From contig NC_043764.1 of assembly GCF_902148845.1 (NCBI RefSeq), positions 25,461,594 through 25,525,593 on the forward strand: 64,000 nt of DNA. The letters are read 5' to 3'. The position numbers and the translations under genes are program-made. The notes beneath the pieces were generated by a model, which was not told the origin of the DNA, ran no database searches, and worked only from the letters and a program-made list of their open reading frames with translations. Shown in pieces: positions 1-19,000 of this stretch (position 1 is the first letter of the stretch; each line of letters starts with the position of its first letter). Source of the stretch: Salarias fasciatus. Taxonomy: Eukaryota > Chordata > Actinopteri > Blenniiformes > Blenniidae.

Positions 1-2990
1 GCCGGCAGAGGTCTCTGAGGGACACAAGCGAGCTGATCAGGGGTCAAATCCTCAGGAACGATCAGTCACCTCCAAGCCAACTCAGTTATGGTCTTTATGA
101 AAGTGTGAAAGTGTTATGAATTTATCAAAACAAGATGAACGGTGTTGGTGACATGATGGAGATTTTAAAAACAAGGTCAGTCTTACCACTCATTCAGCAA
201 CACTGAAATATAAAGAAAACGGGTCGCTTTCATTTTCTCCTCAATATTAAAGGTATTTTTGGACAAATAATTTTTAATTTAATAACTGAATATTTGTTTA
301 TCAGTCATGATGGTGTAAGTCAATCAAACACATGACTAAAAACACTTCTGTTGGATAAGTTTAGTTAACCTGGAGTCATGCTGTGCTAATGTGTGCTAAC
401 AGTCCTGACCTCAAATGAACTTTCTGTTTACATGTCTGAGTTTTTCCTTGCTCTGATCGGAATAACCTCAAAGTCTTTAATATAAACTTACTAATTCTGA
501 GCCTTTCAGTGCAAGTCACCAACATTTATGTGTGCTTCTTTTATGCATTAAAATGTACTTTTAGCTTTGTTTGTGTTGTAAAATACCTTTTTTGAGTGAT
601 CCATATCCGGGTTTCTGCTAAGTTTGACAAAGAAGGAAGAAGAAAATATATGTTGTTACTGTTTTAAGAGCGCAAACATGACCCCAACAATGCAGCAACA
701 ATGCTTGGTCCAAACTTTTGTGTTTTAATCTTTGCCCGATGGGACGGAGGGTATAATTAGATAAGCGCTAAAACAGACAGTGCCTGCTGTGCCGCTTAAG
801 CAGGTGAGCTTTGTGCACCGCAGTGACATAACAGCCCGACTGTGGACATGCCAGAGGGACACCCCGTGTTTTCACCGGGCAGGGATTGTCTTTGAGAACG
901 CAGATATTAAAAATAAGACAATGTCAATAGCTGATATTGTTACACTCACAACAAAGGAGCGAGTAACACAATCAGGTAGATACTGCTGCCACACCCACTG
1001 AAACCAGAGAGCCAGGTGAGAGAGGGATCACACGCAGCAGATGCTGTTGTGTCTGGTCCAAGCAGACAAAGGCGAAGTCAAGCTGGCCCACGAGGCTGTG
1101 TTTCTGTCCTTTACTGTCCTACAGCCTTTGTTTGTGCCTCTTGCTGTCGCTGTCTCTGATTTAAGCCTCCAAGTCTTTTTGTTGTTTCTTACATTTTGAC
1201 CTGCATTGTTCCCAGAGAGATTGATCACTGCAGTCTCACTTCACATGATCTCATGATTTATCCACTTCACCCACCTATACCTGCTCCCAGTGTCACATAG
1301 GCTGACTGTGCCATCTATTGCTGAAATTATTCACAACATAACTTACATGATGGCCGGTGCTTGGCTGGATGAGGTTGTCTGATGCTCCGAAGGAATAAAT
1401 ATTATTTATTTTTGGTGTCACTAGGTTCATGTAATTTCTATCCTTGCACCAAGATGATGCTGTTAAACTCACAGCAAATGAAATTTTGAATGGTTTCAAA
1501 CATGAACAGTTTACACATCTACGCGAGGCTTCATCACTTCTGTAAAGTAACCTGAAGGATTAAAAAGTTTGGATGATATATACCCTACCCCTAAATATGT
1601 AGACAACTCACAACACAATATACAAACAGTAATAATTATTGCACATGTTAGGACTGCAGCGAAATAAAAAAAAGGATTATTCCATCATCAAGTCCATCCT
1701 TCCTACAATATTGTTCCTGTTTGTGTCTTGTGTAAAAATCCACCTATGTTATTGTTTATAGTATGTACACCAGAGAATCTCTCTATAAGAAGAACATTAA
1801 AAAAAACAACCTTGGCTATCAGTTCACAGTGGCAACAGTTACAGCCTGACCACAAGCCAACTCAACCTCTGACAGATGGCCACCAGGCCAGACGCTGACC
1901 TCTCGCTCACCGGACAGCAGGAAAACACACATGTAAGAAACTCACTTTTTTTACAGCTGACCCCTCCATGGCCGAATGGTGCGTCCGGTTACGGGACTCC
2001 TGTTTTAGTCCATGGTCAAGACAATCACTTGTCCTCTCCCACTCAGCTCAGTGTGTCTCTTGTCTGCTTCTGTGCTGCCTCTGAGGCCAGCATGTTGTTG
2101 TTGACGGGGGAACAGACTCAATGTGCCAATGAACAGTTGTCCATAGTGGTAGTAGACGCTGAAATCTTATTACGCCATTCAAGATTACCTCGCCACCCCC
2201 ACGGGGAACAGGAGGACAGATTAGTTAATTGCCACAGACACAAATGCAGCTTAAAACAAACGTAGCACGGAATTTATTGCCAGTAAACTCTTCTATGGAC
2301 TGCAGGAATGGCAGACTTTCAGATAAACCAAAATACTGCCAACTTCCATGTGAAGTAGTCGGAGTATTGGTCACTGTCCACTAGTTTTTGGATGATTGGA
2401 GAATAAATCACCCTGGATAGTTTAGTGTTTCTTGCATGCAGATACTTTTGAGAAAGATAAAGGAATTCTGTAAATAATCAATATAACCAATTAAGTTCTT
2501 TTCTGTCATCACATTGATTTTGAAAGACACAAAATGCCTTTATCTCACTGCAGCCTAAAAATCATTCGTAATGAGTCTAATTTGCATTTGCGCAAATTAC
2601 ATTATTGTATATTTATAGATAACGGGTTTCAGTTGCAAAAAAATTCCACTATCTTTATGTGGCAGCGCCAACAAATTCAGGAAAATCTGGGGTCCATTCC
2701 TAGAAGTAGTTAAGAGGATGAATCCTCTGCGTTGGATTGTTCACCCACTAATAGGGAACGTGAGCTGGGGTCAAACCGTTGTGAGACAGGTCAGTTTTAC
2801 TCTAGTGATGATGTGTTGCTGCAATAGTAATCCTCCTGCTTCTCACTGAGGCGCTAATGCAGTTTAACAGTTGTGGGTCAAAGCGTGGCTGCAACGGCAG
2901 CAGATTCTTACAATGACGATCCAATGTTGTGTGGCTGCAAGCTGACTTATTTATTCAGGTATTATTTTAATTTTTATATATGAATATTTC
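1..2990. other. Intergenic stretch, no gene recognised
   Basis: I see no exon with homology to a known protein, no convincing splice-site-bounded reading frame and no structured RNA. Open frames here are short (130 codons or fewer), repetitive in composition and match no family I know. The stretch may hold regulatory DNA or distal UTR of a gene outside the window. Confidence 0.5.
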
Positions 2991-2997
2991 AGGGCCC

Positions 2998-3300
2998 TGT
3001 TGAGCAGTGGCTCGGGTTCTGACCTCACGACAAGAAGTGAATGGGTTCAAATACCACCTGGGCCTTTCTGTGAGGAGTTTGCTCTCCTTGTGCATGTATG
3101 GGTTTCCTCCCACAGTCTGAAAACTCGTGAGGTGAATTGCTGGCCATGCCCCTGCAAGTGTGTGTGGTTGTCTGTCCCTCTGTGCTCTGTGATGGACTGG
3201 TGGCCTGTCCATACCCTGCTCTTAGCTGGGATTGACTCCAGTGCCCTGTGACACTAAAAAGGATAAAGCAGTAGGCTATACAAGATGGGTGGATATGATT
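2998..3300 (+). repeat. Fish SINE-like dispersed repeat
   Basis: The unit follows the common fish pattern: a 'gcagtggctcgggt' head, then 'gggttcaaat', 'gaggagtttgc', 'gtttcctcccacagtctga', 'ctgtgatggactggtggcct', 'agctgggattgactccag' and a tail ending in 'ggataaagcagta'. The head resembles tRNA-derived SINE heads with a B-box-like GGTTCAAAT. Diverged copies or fragments occur elsewhere in the window (about 6150-6310, 25690-25960, 39560-39700, 45960-46360). The family name is not certain. Confidence 0.65.
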
Positions 3301-3940
3301 GTACAATAATACGTTTACTCAGTTTTCGCAGAATAAGAAGTAATAAAGTGAGGCAGTTTTTACTTCCTATGTTCCTCTGTGGAACAAACTTCCTGAACAC
3401 CTGATGACTGCTCCACACACTTTTATATCATACCATAAAAAACAATTATTTACTGAGAGTTTCCATTAAACAATATATTCTACTTTTTTATTAATTCATT
3501 TGGGTTTATTCAAGTGTTGATTTTGTTATTTTAATGCCTTAATCGTTTTGTTCTAATACATTTCTTTTTCCTTTCTCAGGCAGTGTGAATTTTTGTCTGA
3601 ATAGTGCTACGGAAATAAATGTGCCTTTTTGTTGGTCTCATCACTCTGGCCATTAATTGGTTTTCTTTCATGTGTGAGAAAGAGACGTATAATTGTATAT
3701 TTTTTAGAAACAGTGCCTAACATGTTTTTAAGAGATGTAAAATAAAGTACAAACTCATTTCCAAAACAGGTGAAGGAGGGTTTCTTATTCCTCCCGTTTA
3801 CTGCAGAGTAAACGATATTTTACTAAAATAACTGAGAGGTCTACACTTTTACCATAGCTGATTTAGAGAGAAATCCAATCTTTAAACTCGCTGTTAGGAA
3901 TATCCAGAGAGAGCATTTCCGTGTTTGTCCACGTGAGGTC
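3301..3940. other. Spacer upstream of the scaRNA2 promoter
   Basis: AT-rich sequence with AATAAA hexamers near 3615 and 3741. These could be ends of an unseen plus-strand transcript, but no coding exon supports that. Confidence 0.35.
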
Positions 3941-3942
3941 GA

Positions 3943-4000
3943 CATACTCCAGTATCCCATGATGCAGTGCGGCACTTGCATATAAAGCGGACCCGGAAGT
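3943..4000 (+). promoter_or_regulatory. Independent promoter of scaRNA2: ZNF143/Staf-like site, TATA box, ETS site
   Basis: Positions 3943-3972 closely follow the ZNF143 (Staf) consensus ACTACAATTCCCATnATGC: 'cccatgatgcagtgcgg' preceded by 'actccagtat'. A TATAAA follows at 3981-3986 and an ETS core CCGGAAGT at 3993-4000. ZNF143 sites are typical of snRNA, snoRNA and other small-RNA promoters. A TATA box here predicts a start near 4010, just upstream of the RNA element described next. Confidence 0.7.
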
Positions 4001-4009
4001 CTCGTTTCC

Positions 4010-4356
4010 CTCAGAGTGTGAATGCTGCTGAATGCGTGTGTGTGTGTTTCTATGTTCGTGCGTTAGTTTGAATGGCGGGTGAATGTTAGTGTGTGTGTGT
4101 TTAAAAACCTACACGTTGATCTTATTTGATCCGGTCTGAGTTCGGCTCTGCTCGGACCGGAGGTGATATGAAAACTCGTCCGCTAGCCCGTTTTTCGGGC
4201 GGTGAGCAGCCGGAGACGACAAACCTTCTCAGGGCCTCCACGCTTCGTGCTGTGGTCAGAGGTGATGAATTGATCAGATATACTAGTTCTCTCGTGTGTT
4301 TGAGTTCATCTCAATAATCACGGAGGACCGTGAGTAAAGAGGCGATTCTGATCTAA
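4010..4356 (+). ncRNA. scarna2: scaRNA2 (mgU2-25/61), C/D-box Cajal-body RNA guiding U2 snRNA methylation
   Basis: Two guide segments match U2 snRNA. TTGATCTTA at 4116-4124 pairs with U2 nt 22-30; the base opposite G25 lies exactly five nt before a degenerate D box TTGA at 4126-4129. ATCAGATAT at 4273-4281 pairs with U2 nt 57-65, with a G opposite C61 five nt before its 3' end, just after a C box (TGATGA, 4263-4268). These are the two methylation sites of human scaRNA2. Two GU tracts (about 4034-4048 and 4088-4102) fit the GU-rich wobble stem known for this RNA. A CTGA at 4348-4351 may be the 3' D box. The RNA has its own promoter, as the human gene does, and lies near CFAP276/ELAPOR1 as in human. 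The exact ends are inferred and the D' box after the second guide is degenerate. Confidence 0.85.
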
Positions 4357-5690
4357 CCACAGCCGAGGCGGAGCTGCCGGGGAGTTTGTTGGTCGCTGAC
4401 GAGATGCAGGGCGGTGTTACGAATCTGCTGGTTTCTTTGTATCAAACACGCACACACTCATGGAATGCATGGTCAGGATTTAAGAGGTTTATACCTCTAC
4501 CCACTCCTCTGTGAAAACCATGCGTTTTGCTTACATGCAAATTGTCTTTTAACTTGTTTACATATCCAAATACAAATTAAAATACAGCATTTACCAGATC
4601 ATTTATTGTAGTGATCAGAACTACAATCTAAAGATGAAACTTTTTGGTTTATATGTTAAATGTTCTCAACTGTTAACTGTTATTTTTGTCCCCTAAAAGG
4701 AAAGGTTAAAGATTAGTACCCATTTTTTTCCAATGTCACTCAACAAATAAAGCCAGAAATGTGTTTGAACTCCGACCTGAAATTCAACAGCACAATAAGG
4801 AAAATAACAGAATCAGCTCAGTACCGTCTGAAAAATACTGCAAGAATTAAAGGATTTTTGACGGAATAAGATTGAAACGTATTATCAGTAGGCTGCACAT
4901 TGTGTATTCACACAGGTCTCACTGAAAATCTAACAGCTTCAGCTCATTCAGATTACTCAACCTAAAATAAGATGAGTTTAGCACATTACACCAGAGCTTC
5001 AGTCTCTGTATTGGCTGCCTGTGTGTCAATCTATTTCAAAATATGACTTCTGAATAAATAAAAGATGTTTTATTTTATTTTGCTTGTTCACATTTAAGAG
5101 AAAATCTTATATTTCCCAAAATCAAGGCAATCATAACAAAAACAAACAACAAAAAAGGGGGTTGAAAAGAAGATCATTTACACTTTGAATGGCTTGAATC
5201 TGAATGAATAGATTTATTTGTAGGATATGAAACCTCTCGACCCCTGAGGTCCTTAAGAAGCTGTTTGTAAAGTGCTCCCAGAATCAGTTCCTCCTCACCT
5301 GTGCAACAAACTTCAACACCAGAGGACTGTTGCCAAACACTTCTTTTAAACCAGGGTTAATACACTGAATACACTGTTTTTCCTGAAGAATTACACTAGA
5401 AATTGATTTGACTTATTTTGCTACCTCTATCCCCTTAATTTTCCCCCGTTTTAAAAAAAACATTCCCTTCATTGTACTGTGAAATGTGTGACTTATGCTA
5501 TAAATTTGCCTTGCTTTTTTTTTACATTGGTTTTCAGATTTGCCTTCAAATAAACTTGCCCTTTCTTACTTTTTATTAAAAAAAAAAAATATCTGCTATG
5601 ATTCATATGTTCAGTGTAATAAAAATGTTTTGTGGTTTCCAAATGGGGCTAAATAAACTCACAAGTATCGCGATGAAAAACGTGAAGATT
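4357..5690. other. Spacer between scaRNA2 and SMC5
   Basis: AT-rich sequence with short A or T runs. No exon, RNA or clear repeat is recognised. Confidence 0.4.
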
Positions 5691-5695
5691 GTTGA

Positions 5696-5739
5696 TTACG
5701 TCACTTTTTGTGTACACACGTGACCATCTGTCGTCCAAT
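5696..5739 (+). promoter_or_regulatory. SMC5 proximal promoter elements (CRE-like, E-box, CCAAT)
   Basis: Within 135 bp of the SMC5 start codon lie a CRE-like TTACGTCA (5696-5703), a palindromic E-box CACGTG (5717-5722) and a CCAAT box (5735-5739). There is no obvious TATA, which suits a housekeeping promoter. The assignment rests on motif and position only. Confidence 0.5.
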
Positions 5740-5826
5740 CAGCATCGGGCTAATGCTCGCCCAAGCGCGCGGTGAGTTTTCAGACTCGTGATTTTTCTTC
5801 CTCTGCTCTCTTTTCCGTCTTTTTGA

Positions 5827-13979
<8,153 letters not shown>

Positions 13980-14104
13980 ACAGAACCAACGTTTTCATCT
14001 GAGGCTTTTATTTTTAATTTTTTTTTTTGGATTCACTTTATCATATTAATCTTTAGAAATCTTGCTCTTTTACATGTTCTTAGCAGTTCATATGGATATT
14101 TTAT

Positions 14105-14118
14105 TTTATTGGAATAAA
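14105..14118. terminator. Shared two-way polyadenylation site of SMC5 and CFAP276
   Basis: TTTATTGGAATAAA is read as AATAAA on the plus strand (14113-14118, for SMC5, 134 nt after its stop) and as AATAAA on the minus strand (14105-14110, for CFAP276, 180 nt after its stop). The two genes converge here, so their 3' ends should abut or overlap slightly. Another minus-strand hexamer lies at 14007-14012. Confidence 0.6.
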
Positions 14119-14289
14119 GTGTTTCTGTCTCACATCTTGAGTCAATATTAACTGATTAACAAACAGGATGACAGACCTCATGTTTCCACGAGTCTTATCC
14201 AATTTCAGCAAAGGGAAATAAAAATCAACGTTGTGTTCGTGTTTAGTCACGCTTCCAGGATTAGTTTCCAGACGGACTCCACAGCGGAG

Positions 14290-15366
14290 TCACTTGATGC
14301 TGTAAATGGAGCACCTCTGGGGGTCCACCCACACTCTGATGTCCCCTTGCTGTTTGGTCTCGTCCCGCCTCTCCGGGGTTCTCTCTTTCCTGTTGAAGAT
14401 TTCAAGATGAACCAACGCGGCGACGCGTTTAAAACCACTGAACTAAACCTCAGAACGCTCACCCGCCGTCCTCGGAGACGGTGTCCCTCTGGTACAGCAT
14501 CTGGCTCTTGCTCCAGAAGAAGTTGCTGTGGTGGTCGTAGATGGAGCTCAGCTGGAAGTCCAGGCTGTCTCTGGGAACCTGGGGCTGAATGGAGAACCGG
14601 CAGTGTTTGGGTGAAGCGGCCTCGACGTGCTCTCAGTGCTCACCTGCTGCTCGTCGGACGCCACGCTCCGCTGGCTGCTGGACAGAGTGGCTGCGTCGTG
14701 GAGGCGGCTCCAGGGTTCCTCCATCTGGGCGAGATGAGTCGGTTTATCGAAGGGTTTTCTCTGCAAAAAAAATAATGTGTTAAGTACAACATGTTTGAAA
14801 TACTCTAATTACTTGAATTGTAGATGCTGCAGACAGATGTGTTGTGCTTTACACGCCAAAATAACAGTTCACGAGCTGGTTTTTAAAGGTTGTTTTAACC
14901 ATCAGTTCTGCTGAGTGAGCATTTTGATGGTGTTTTTATCGATTCGGCACATTTAATGAGAACCTAAACTAGTTAGAAGTTAGTTTTAAGAAATCAACAC
15001 ATGGCTTTATGAGAAAATGAAGGAACAAACAAAACATAACAAATGATTGTGTACCTATTTAAACAGTGAAATACCAAACAGTCTTAATCGAAATTGTCTT
15101 GTTTCAAGAGTTTGGACGCTTTGATGTACTTGAATACTACAGCCCTATATCTTAAACTGCAGCAAATAATCAATGGCTACTTATTTTCCATGAAAATCAA
15201 ATCACTCATTTAAAAAATGTGAGTATTCGTAGTTTGCCACCTGCATCCCCATCACTGCTTAATAATAATATTCAATACATCCCAGACTCACCTGCTGCGG
15301 CCTGAAGCCGCTCAGGCTGAAGCCGTTCTCAAACTTGGGAGACGGGAAGGGATCTCTGCCTGACAT
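14290..15366 (-). CDS. cfap276: CFAP276 (C1orf194 orthologue), ciliary microtubule inner protein
   Basis: Four exons on the minus strand: 15292-15366, 14644-14760, 14463-14578, 14290-14389. They total 408 nt, or 135 residues; human is about 169. The product starts MSGRDPFPSPKFENGFSLSG. It contains the family block KPTHLAQMEEPWSRLHD (human: NPTHLAQQQEPWSRLN), then VPRDSLDFQLSSIYDHHSNF (human: IPKDDLDFRLAALYNHHTGT), and ends RVWVDPQRCSIYSIK (human: RHWINPKKESIHSIQ). The family is known as a component of the inner wall of ciliary doublet microtubules. The gene is tail to tail with SMC5 and head to head with ELAPOR1, whose start codon is about 700 bp away. An RFX X-box lies about 90 bp upstream. 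The protein is shorter than human mainly at the C-terminus. Confidence 0.92.
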
Positions 15367-15452
15367 ATTTTCTCTGGAAACACTGAGATTTACAGAGAAA
15401 ACACTTCTTTCTCTGCAGCCTTTTACTGCTGCGGCCTTATGTTTACAGCCTG

Positions 15453-15465
15453 GTTACCAGGTAAC
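15453..15465. promoter_or_regulatory. RFX X-box upstream of CFAP276
   Basis: GTTACCAGGTAAC is a perfect 13-nt palindrome of the form GTnRCC-n-RGYAAC, the binding site of RFX factors that drive ciliary genes. It lies 87-99 bp before the CFAP276 start codon, the usual distance for an X-box. Confidence 0.75.
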
Positions 15466-15575
15466 CACACACTTCCTCTTTGCCCTTTCACAATGAAACA
15501 GGAGGGGAAAGGTTTGGATTTTATGAAAGCTTTAATTTTTTAAAACCAGAATGATTAAATGTAGTTAACTTAAGC

Positions 15576-15594
15576 AAAAAAAAAAAAAAAAAAA
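15576..15594. repeat. Poly-A tract
   Basis: A homopolymer run of about 19 A in the spacer between CFAP276 and ELAPOR1. Confidence 0.9.
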
Positions 15595-15981
15595 GCATAC
15601 ATTTCTGTGTAAAAATAAGGTTAGAGTAGAAGAATTCGATACATTTGTTTGCCTTTGTTTTATTAAATTATAATTACATATTAATTACAGGCTGAAAAAT
15701 GTTTAAATATGTAGTTTGCATTTGAAGGACAAAGAAATGTATTTCTGGGGTTCTCTCTAAGAACAACTATTACTTATGATCATGACTGAAAGTCCTCAAA
15801 AGACCAGAAAACTACCAGCATCATGTGCGATTGGGAATGAACGACTTTTTTTGCAATAATGTCCAGTTGTTCATTTATATGGCTGAAGATTACAGGTGAA
15901 GTTCAGATCTGCTCCTTTTGGCTGTGAGCCAGGACGCCTCAGATCAAACACCTGAGCCAATCAGGCGGCGGTCCTGGGTAA

Positions 15982-15993
15982 GCCCCGCCCCCC
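15982..15993 (+). promoter_or_regulatory. GC box in the ELAPOR1 5' region
   Basis: GCCCCGCCCCCC, an Sp/KLF-type GC box, lies 76-87 bp before the ELAPOR1 start codon. No TATA box is visible. Confidence 0.45.
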
Positions 15994-16068
15994 TGGCCCC
16001 AGGCTGGTGTCTCCAGGAGCTGCAGGTGGAAGTCAGTCTGCATCACCTCTGCCGGCTGCAGGGTCACG

Positions 16069-19000
16069 ATGCTGCGAGGCCCGGCGGCGCTGAGCCTCTT
16101 CGCCCTGTGGCTGGGCTCCGTGCACGGCTCTGCGGATCTGCCCATGTGCACCGAGGTGAGTGTGCTCCTCAATACTGGAAAACACACGTCTGTTGATTTG
16201 ACGCTTCTTCTTTTTTAATATGTGGGCAATTCATTTTGAATTTGTTCTGAGGGGCGGCTGTGAGCGTCTGCTCTGTTCTTGGATTACATTTATCAGCAAG
16301 CCTCAGACTAACTCTTTCTCTTAAACATATGTTGCACCTGTTCAACCTGCCTGAGCTGTTTGTTCACTGCTTTCTCTTTATTAATCGATGAGGGATTTTC
16401 ATTCATAGACTAAACTTAACATATTCTTACAGCAGCGATTTAAAGCCAAAGTCCAGAAGCTCTTTAGTTTGCCTTTCAAGTGTTCAGACTACATTGGTCC
16501 TCTGCTTCAACTCAGTCACGTCAAATTCTTTAATTTGCACAAAAACCACAAGATGTGTTAATGTGAAAACTTTTTCTTTGTCTCTGCTCTCCCTAAACCT
16601 TTTTAACCGCTGTGTGTAAAACAAAAACATGTCACGCTGGCCACTCCGAGCAGGTGGGCCAGTTTCCATCCCGGAGTCTGTGGCCATGAGGCAGAGAGGT
16701 CACAATGTCCGGTTGCCGTGGTTTCCTCATGTTTGCTTAAAAGAGGCGATTAAGAGATTCACCGCATCCCTACTTCCATGCATTTTTGCATCAGTTCCTC
16801 CCACATGGACCTTTAATTCATCTGACAGCTAATGAAGCAGCTCTAATCTAAAAGCACCAGAGATGGAGAAGCGCTGCTGCTGCTGTTGTTAACTATTAAT
16901 CCTCCGAGGCGGGTCAGTGGGCCTGGATCAAACTCTTCAAGAGTAAAACCGCTTGTGGCTAATTTCTTTTACACAGTGCTCTTGCAGGACAATAGAGACA
17001 CATCCCATCCCATCCCGCCACAGCAGCTCCTGTGTTTTCTCCAAAGTTCTGTAAGAGCAGCAAACGACATGTTTACAAAAGGATCGAACCCATCAGCATT
17101 TCTACCCTTAGCTGTGTAAACACCCGCGGAGGAGCAGCAGCAGCAGCAGTGCATCCCCGCTGCCGACTCATTAAAACAACAGTTGAGACTTCCTCCTTGG
17201 CAAATATTGGCCTCGTCTTTTATTTGTAAAACAGGTTGGTCTGGTCGAGGGAAAAAAATTCCTCCTGAAACAATGTGTTGATTTCTTGTGACACTATTTC
17301 GTGTCTGGAGTGTGTTTGCTGTCCTGTTTATCTTATTGTTTCATAAGTTTCCCCCAAATAGACGGAGAATTCAAACGAAGCGTGTTTTTCTGATGCCACT
17401 TCTCTTCACAGTTTGTTCAGCAGACTTTATTGTCCTTATTCCCGTGTGAAGTTCACAGCTGTGTTTCTCTCCCTGCAGTCAGATTATCACTTTGAGTACA
17501 CACAGTGCGACGTGCTGGGGTCAAGATGGCGGGTCGCCATTCCAAACAAGGTCGAAACGTGCTCGGGTCTCCCGGACCCAGTCAAAGGCACTCAGTGCAG
17601 TGAGTGTCCCGCTTCCACGCCCGTCTGATCGTCTCCAGTAGGTGCGCTCTTCACCAGGAGTGTCTGACTCGTGTCCCCTCTGAACAGCCTTCACCTGCAA
17701 GGAAGGGGAGTACCTGGACATGCAGTCCCAGCAGTGCCAGAAGTGCGCTGCGGGGACGTACTCCCTGGGCACCGGCGTGGCCTTCGACGAGTGGGACAGC
17801 CTGCCGTCCGGCTTCGTCTCTCACGGAGTGACGACAAACGAGGACTCGGCAAACACAAACTGCTCCAAGTCAGTGAATGTTGTGCCTTCAAACGTGGAAC
17901 TGAAGCTTCGAACACCAGGTTTTCTGTTCGTCTGACTGTCTCTCTTGACGTCCAGCTCCACCTGGACGCCGCAGGGGGAGTACATCGCCTCAAACACAGA
18001 CGAGTGCACCGCAGCTCTGTCCTACGCCGTCAACCTGAAGCAACCGGGATCTCTCACCTTCGAATACCTCTACCCTGACAGCAACATCTACTTTGAGTTC
18101 TTCGTATGTGTTTTAAAAACTTCCTGCCAATGCAAATCGCCACTCCTCTTTTTGGTATTATTTAATAATAGTTGTCCGTCGTGCGCAGGTCCAGAGCGAG
18201 CAGTGTCAGTCCAGAGAAAATGGAGTCCAGTGGATGACCGTCTCAGAGAAGAACTGGAACACATACCGGGTGTGTGTGAATGAAACTGGAACACTTCCTG
18301 AAGAGTGTCTCTTTGTTGATACTCCCTTTGTCTCTTTCCGCGTGGTTCTGTGCAGACGGAGCTCAGCAATGGGAACAATGTGCTGTACTGGCGCACGTCG
18401 GCGTTTGCTCTGCACAACCGTGTTGTCAAACCTGTGCTGCTCAGAAACATTCAGATCTCAGGTAGATAAACACCGGCATTGTGTTGAAGCGCTTGTTTGC
18501 CCCCCGGCTCTTTGCTTTGTGTTTGCTGATTAGGGGTTTGCTTGTCTTTCAGGGGTGGCCTACACGTCCGAGTGCTTCCACTGTAAGCCCGGCACCCACA
18601 GCGCCCAGCCGGGATCGGCCCACTGTGACCCCTGCCCTCCTAATAGCTACTCCAACAAGGGTGCCACTGTTTGCCACGAGTGTGAAAACGACCAATACGC
18701 ACGTATGTCTGTTTGCATTTCTAATGCTCTGTCCACAGCGGCCCGTCTTATCTCTGAGCTAATAATGCTCACAGAGTTAGAAGCTTCACGTATTTGCATT
18801 TCTCTGCACACACGCGAGGCAGTCAACATGCAAATGCTACACTAACTGCTGAAGTGGTTATAAGGTGTTTGAGTGTTTTTCTTGTCTCCAGATCTCAGTG
18901 TGTGCTTTTCCTTCATCCCTGCCGGCGGTTTCCCTCACTTAGTTTTCTTTTTTTCTTTTTCTAAATTTCTTCCAGTGGCCGGATCAGGGAGCTGTAAACC

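Noticed and set aside
780-1001. Short plus-strand frame in the left intergenic region
   Set aside because: No homology, no splice or poly-A context, composition like surrounding non-coding DNA.
4126-4317. 63-codon frame over the scaRNA2 locus
   Set aside because: It overlaps the U2 guide segments and C/D motifs. The RNA explanation accounts for the conserved features and the protein matches nothing.
4010-4356. Telomerase RNA, U3, RNase P or RNase MRP RNA
   Set aside because: No telomere template (CUAACCCU), no U3 boxes and no P/MRP core seen. The U2-complementary segments point to scaRNA2 instead.
14233-14775. 180-codon plus-strand frame over CFAP276
   Set aside because: Antisense of CFAP276 exons 2-4. 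The minus-strand exons join in phase and match the family.
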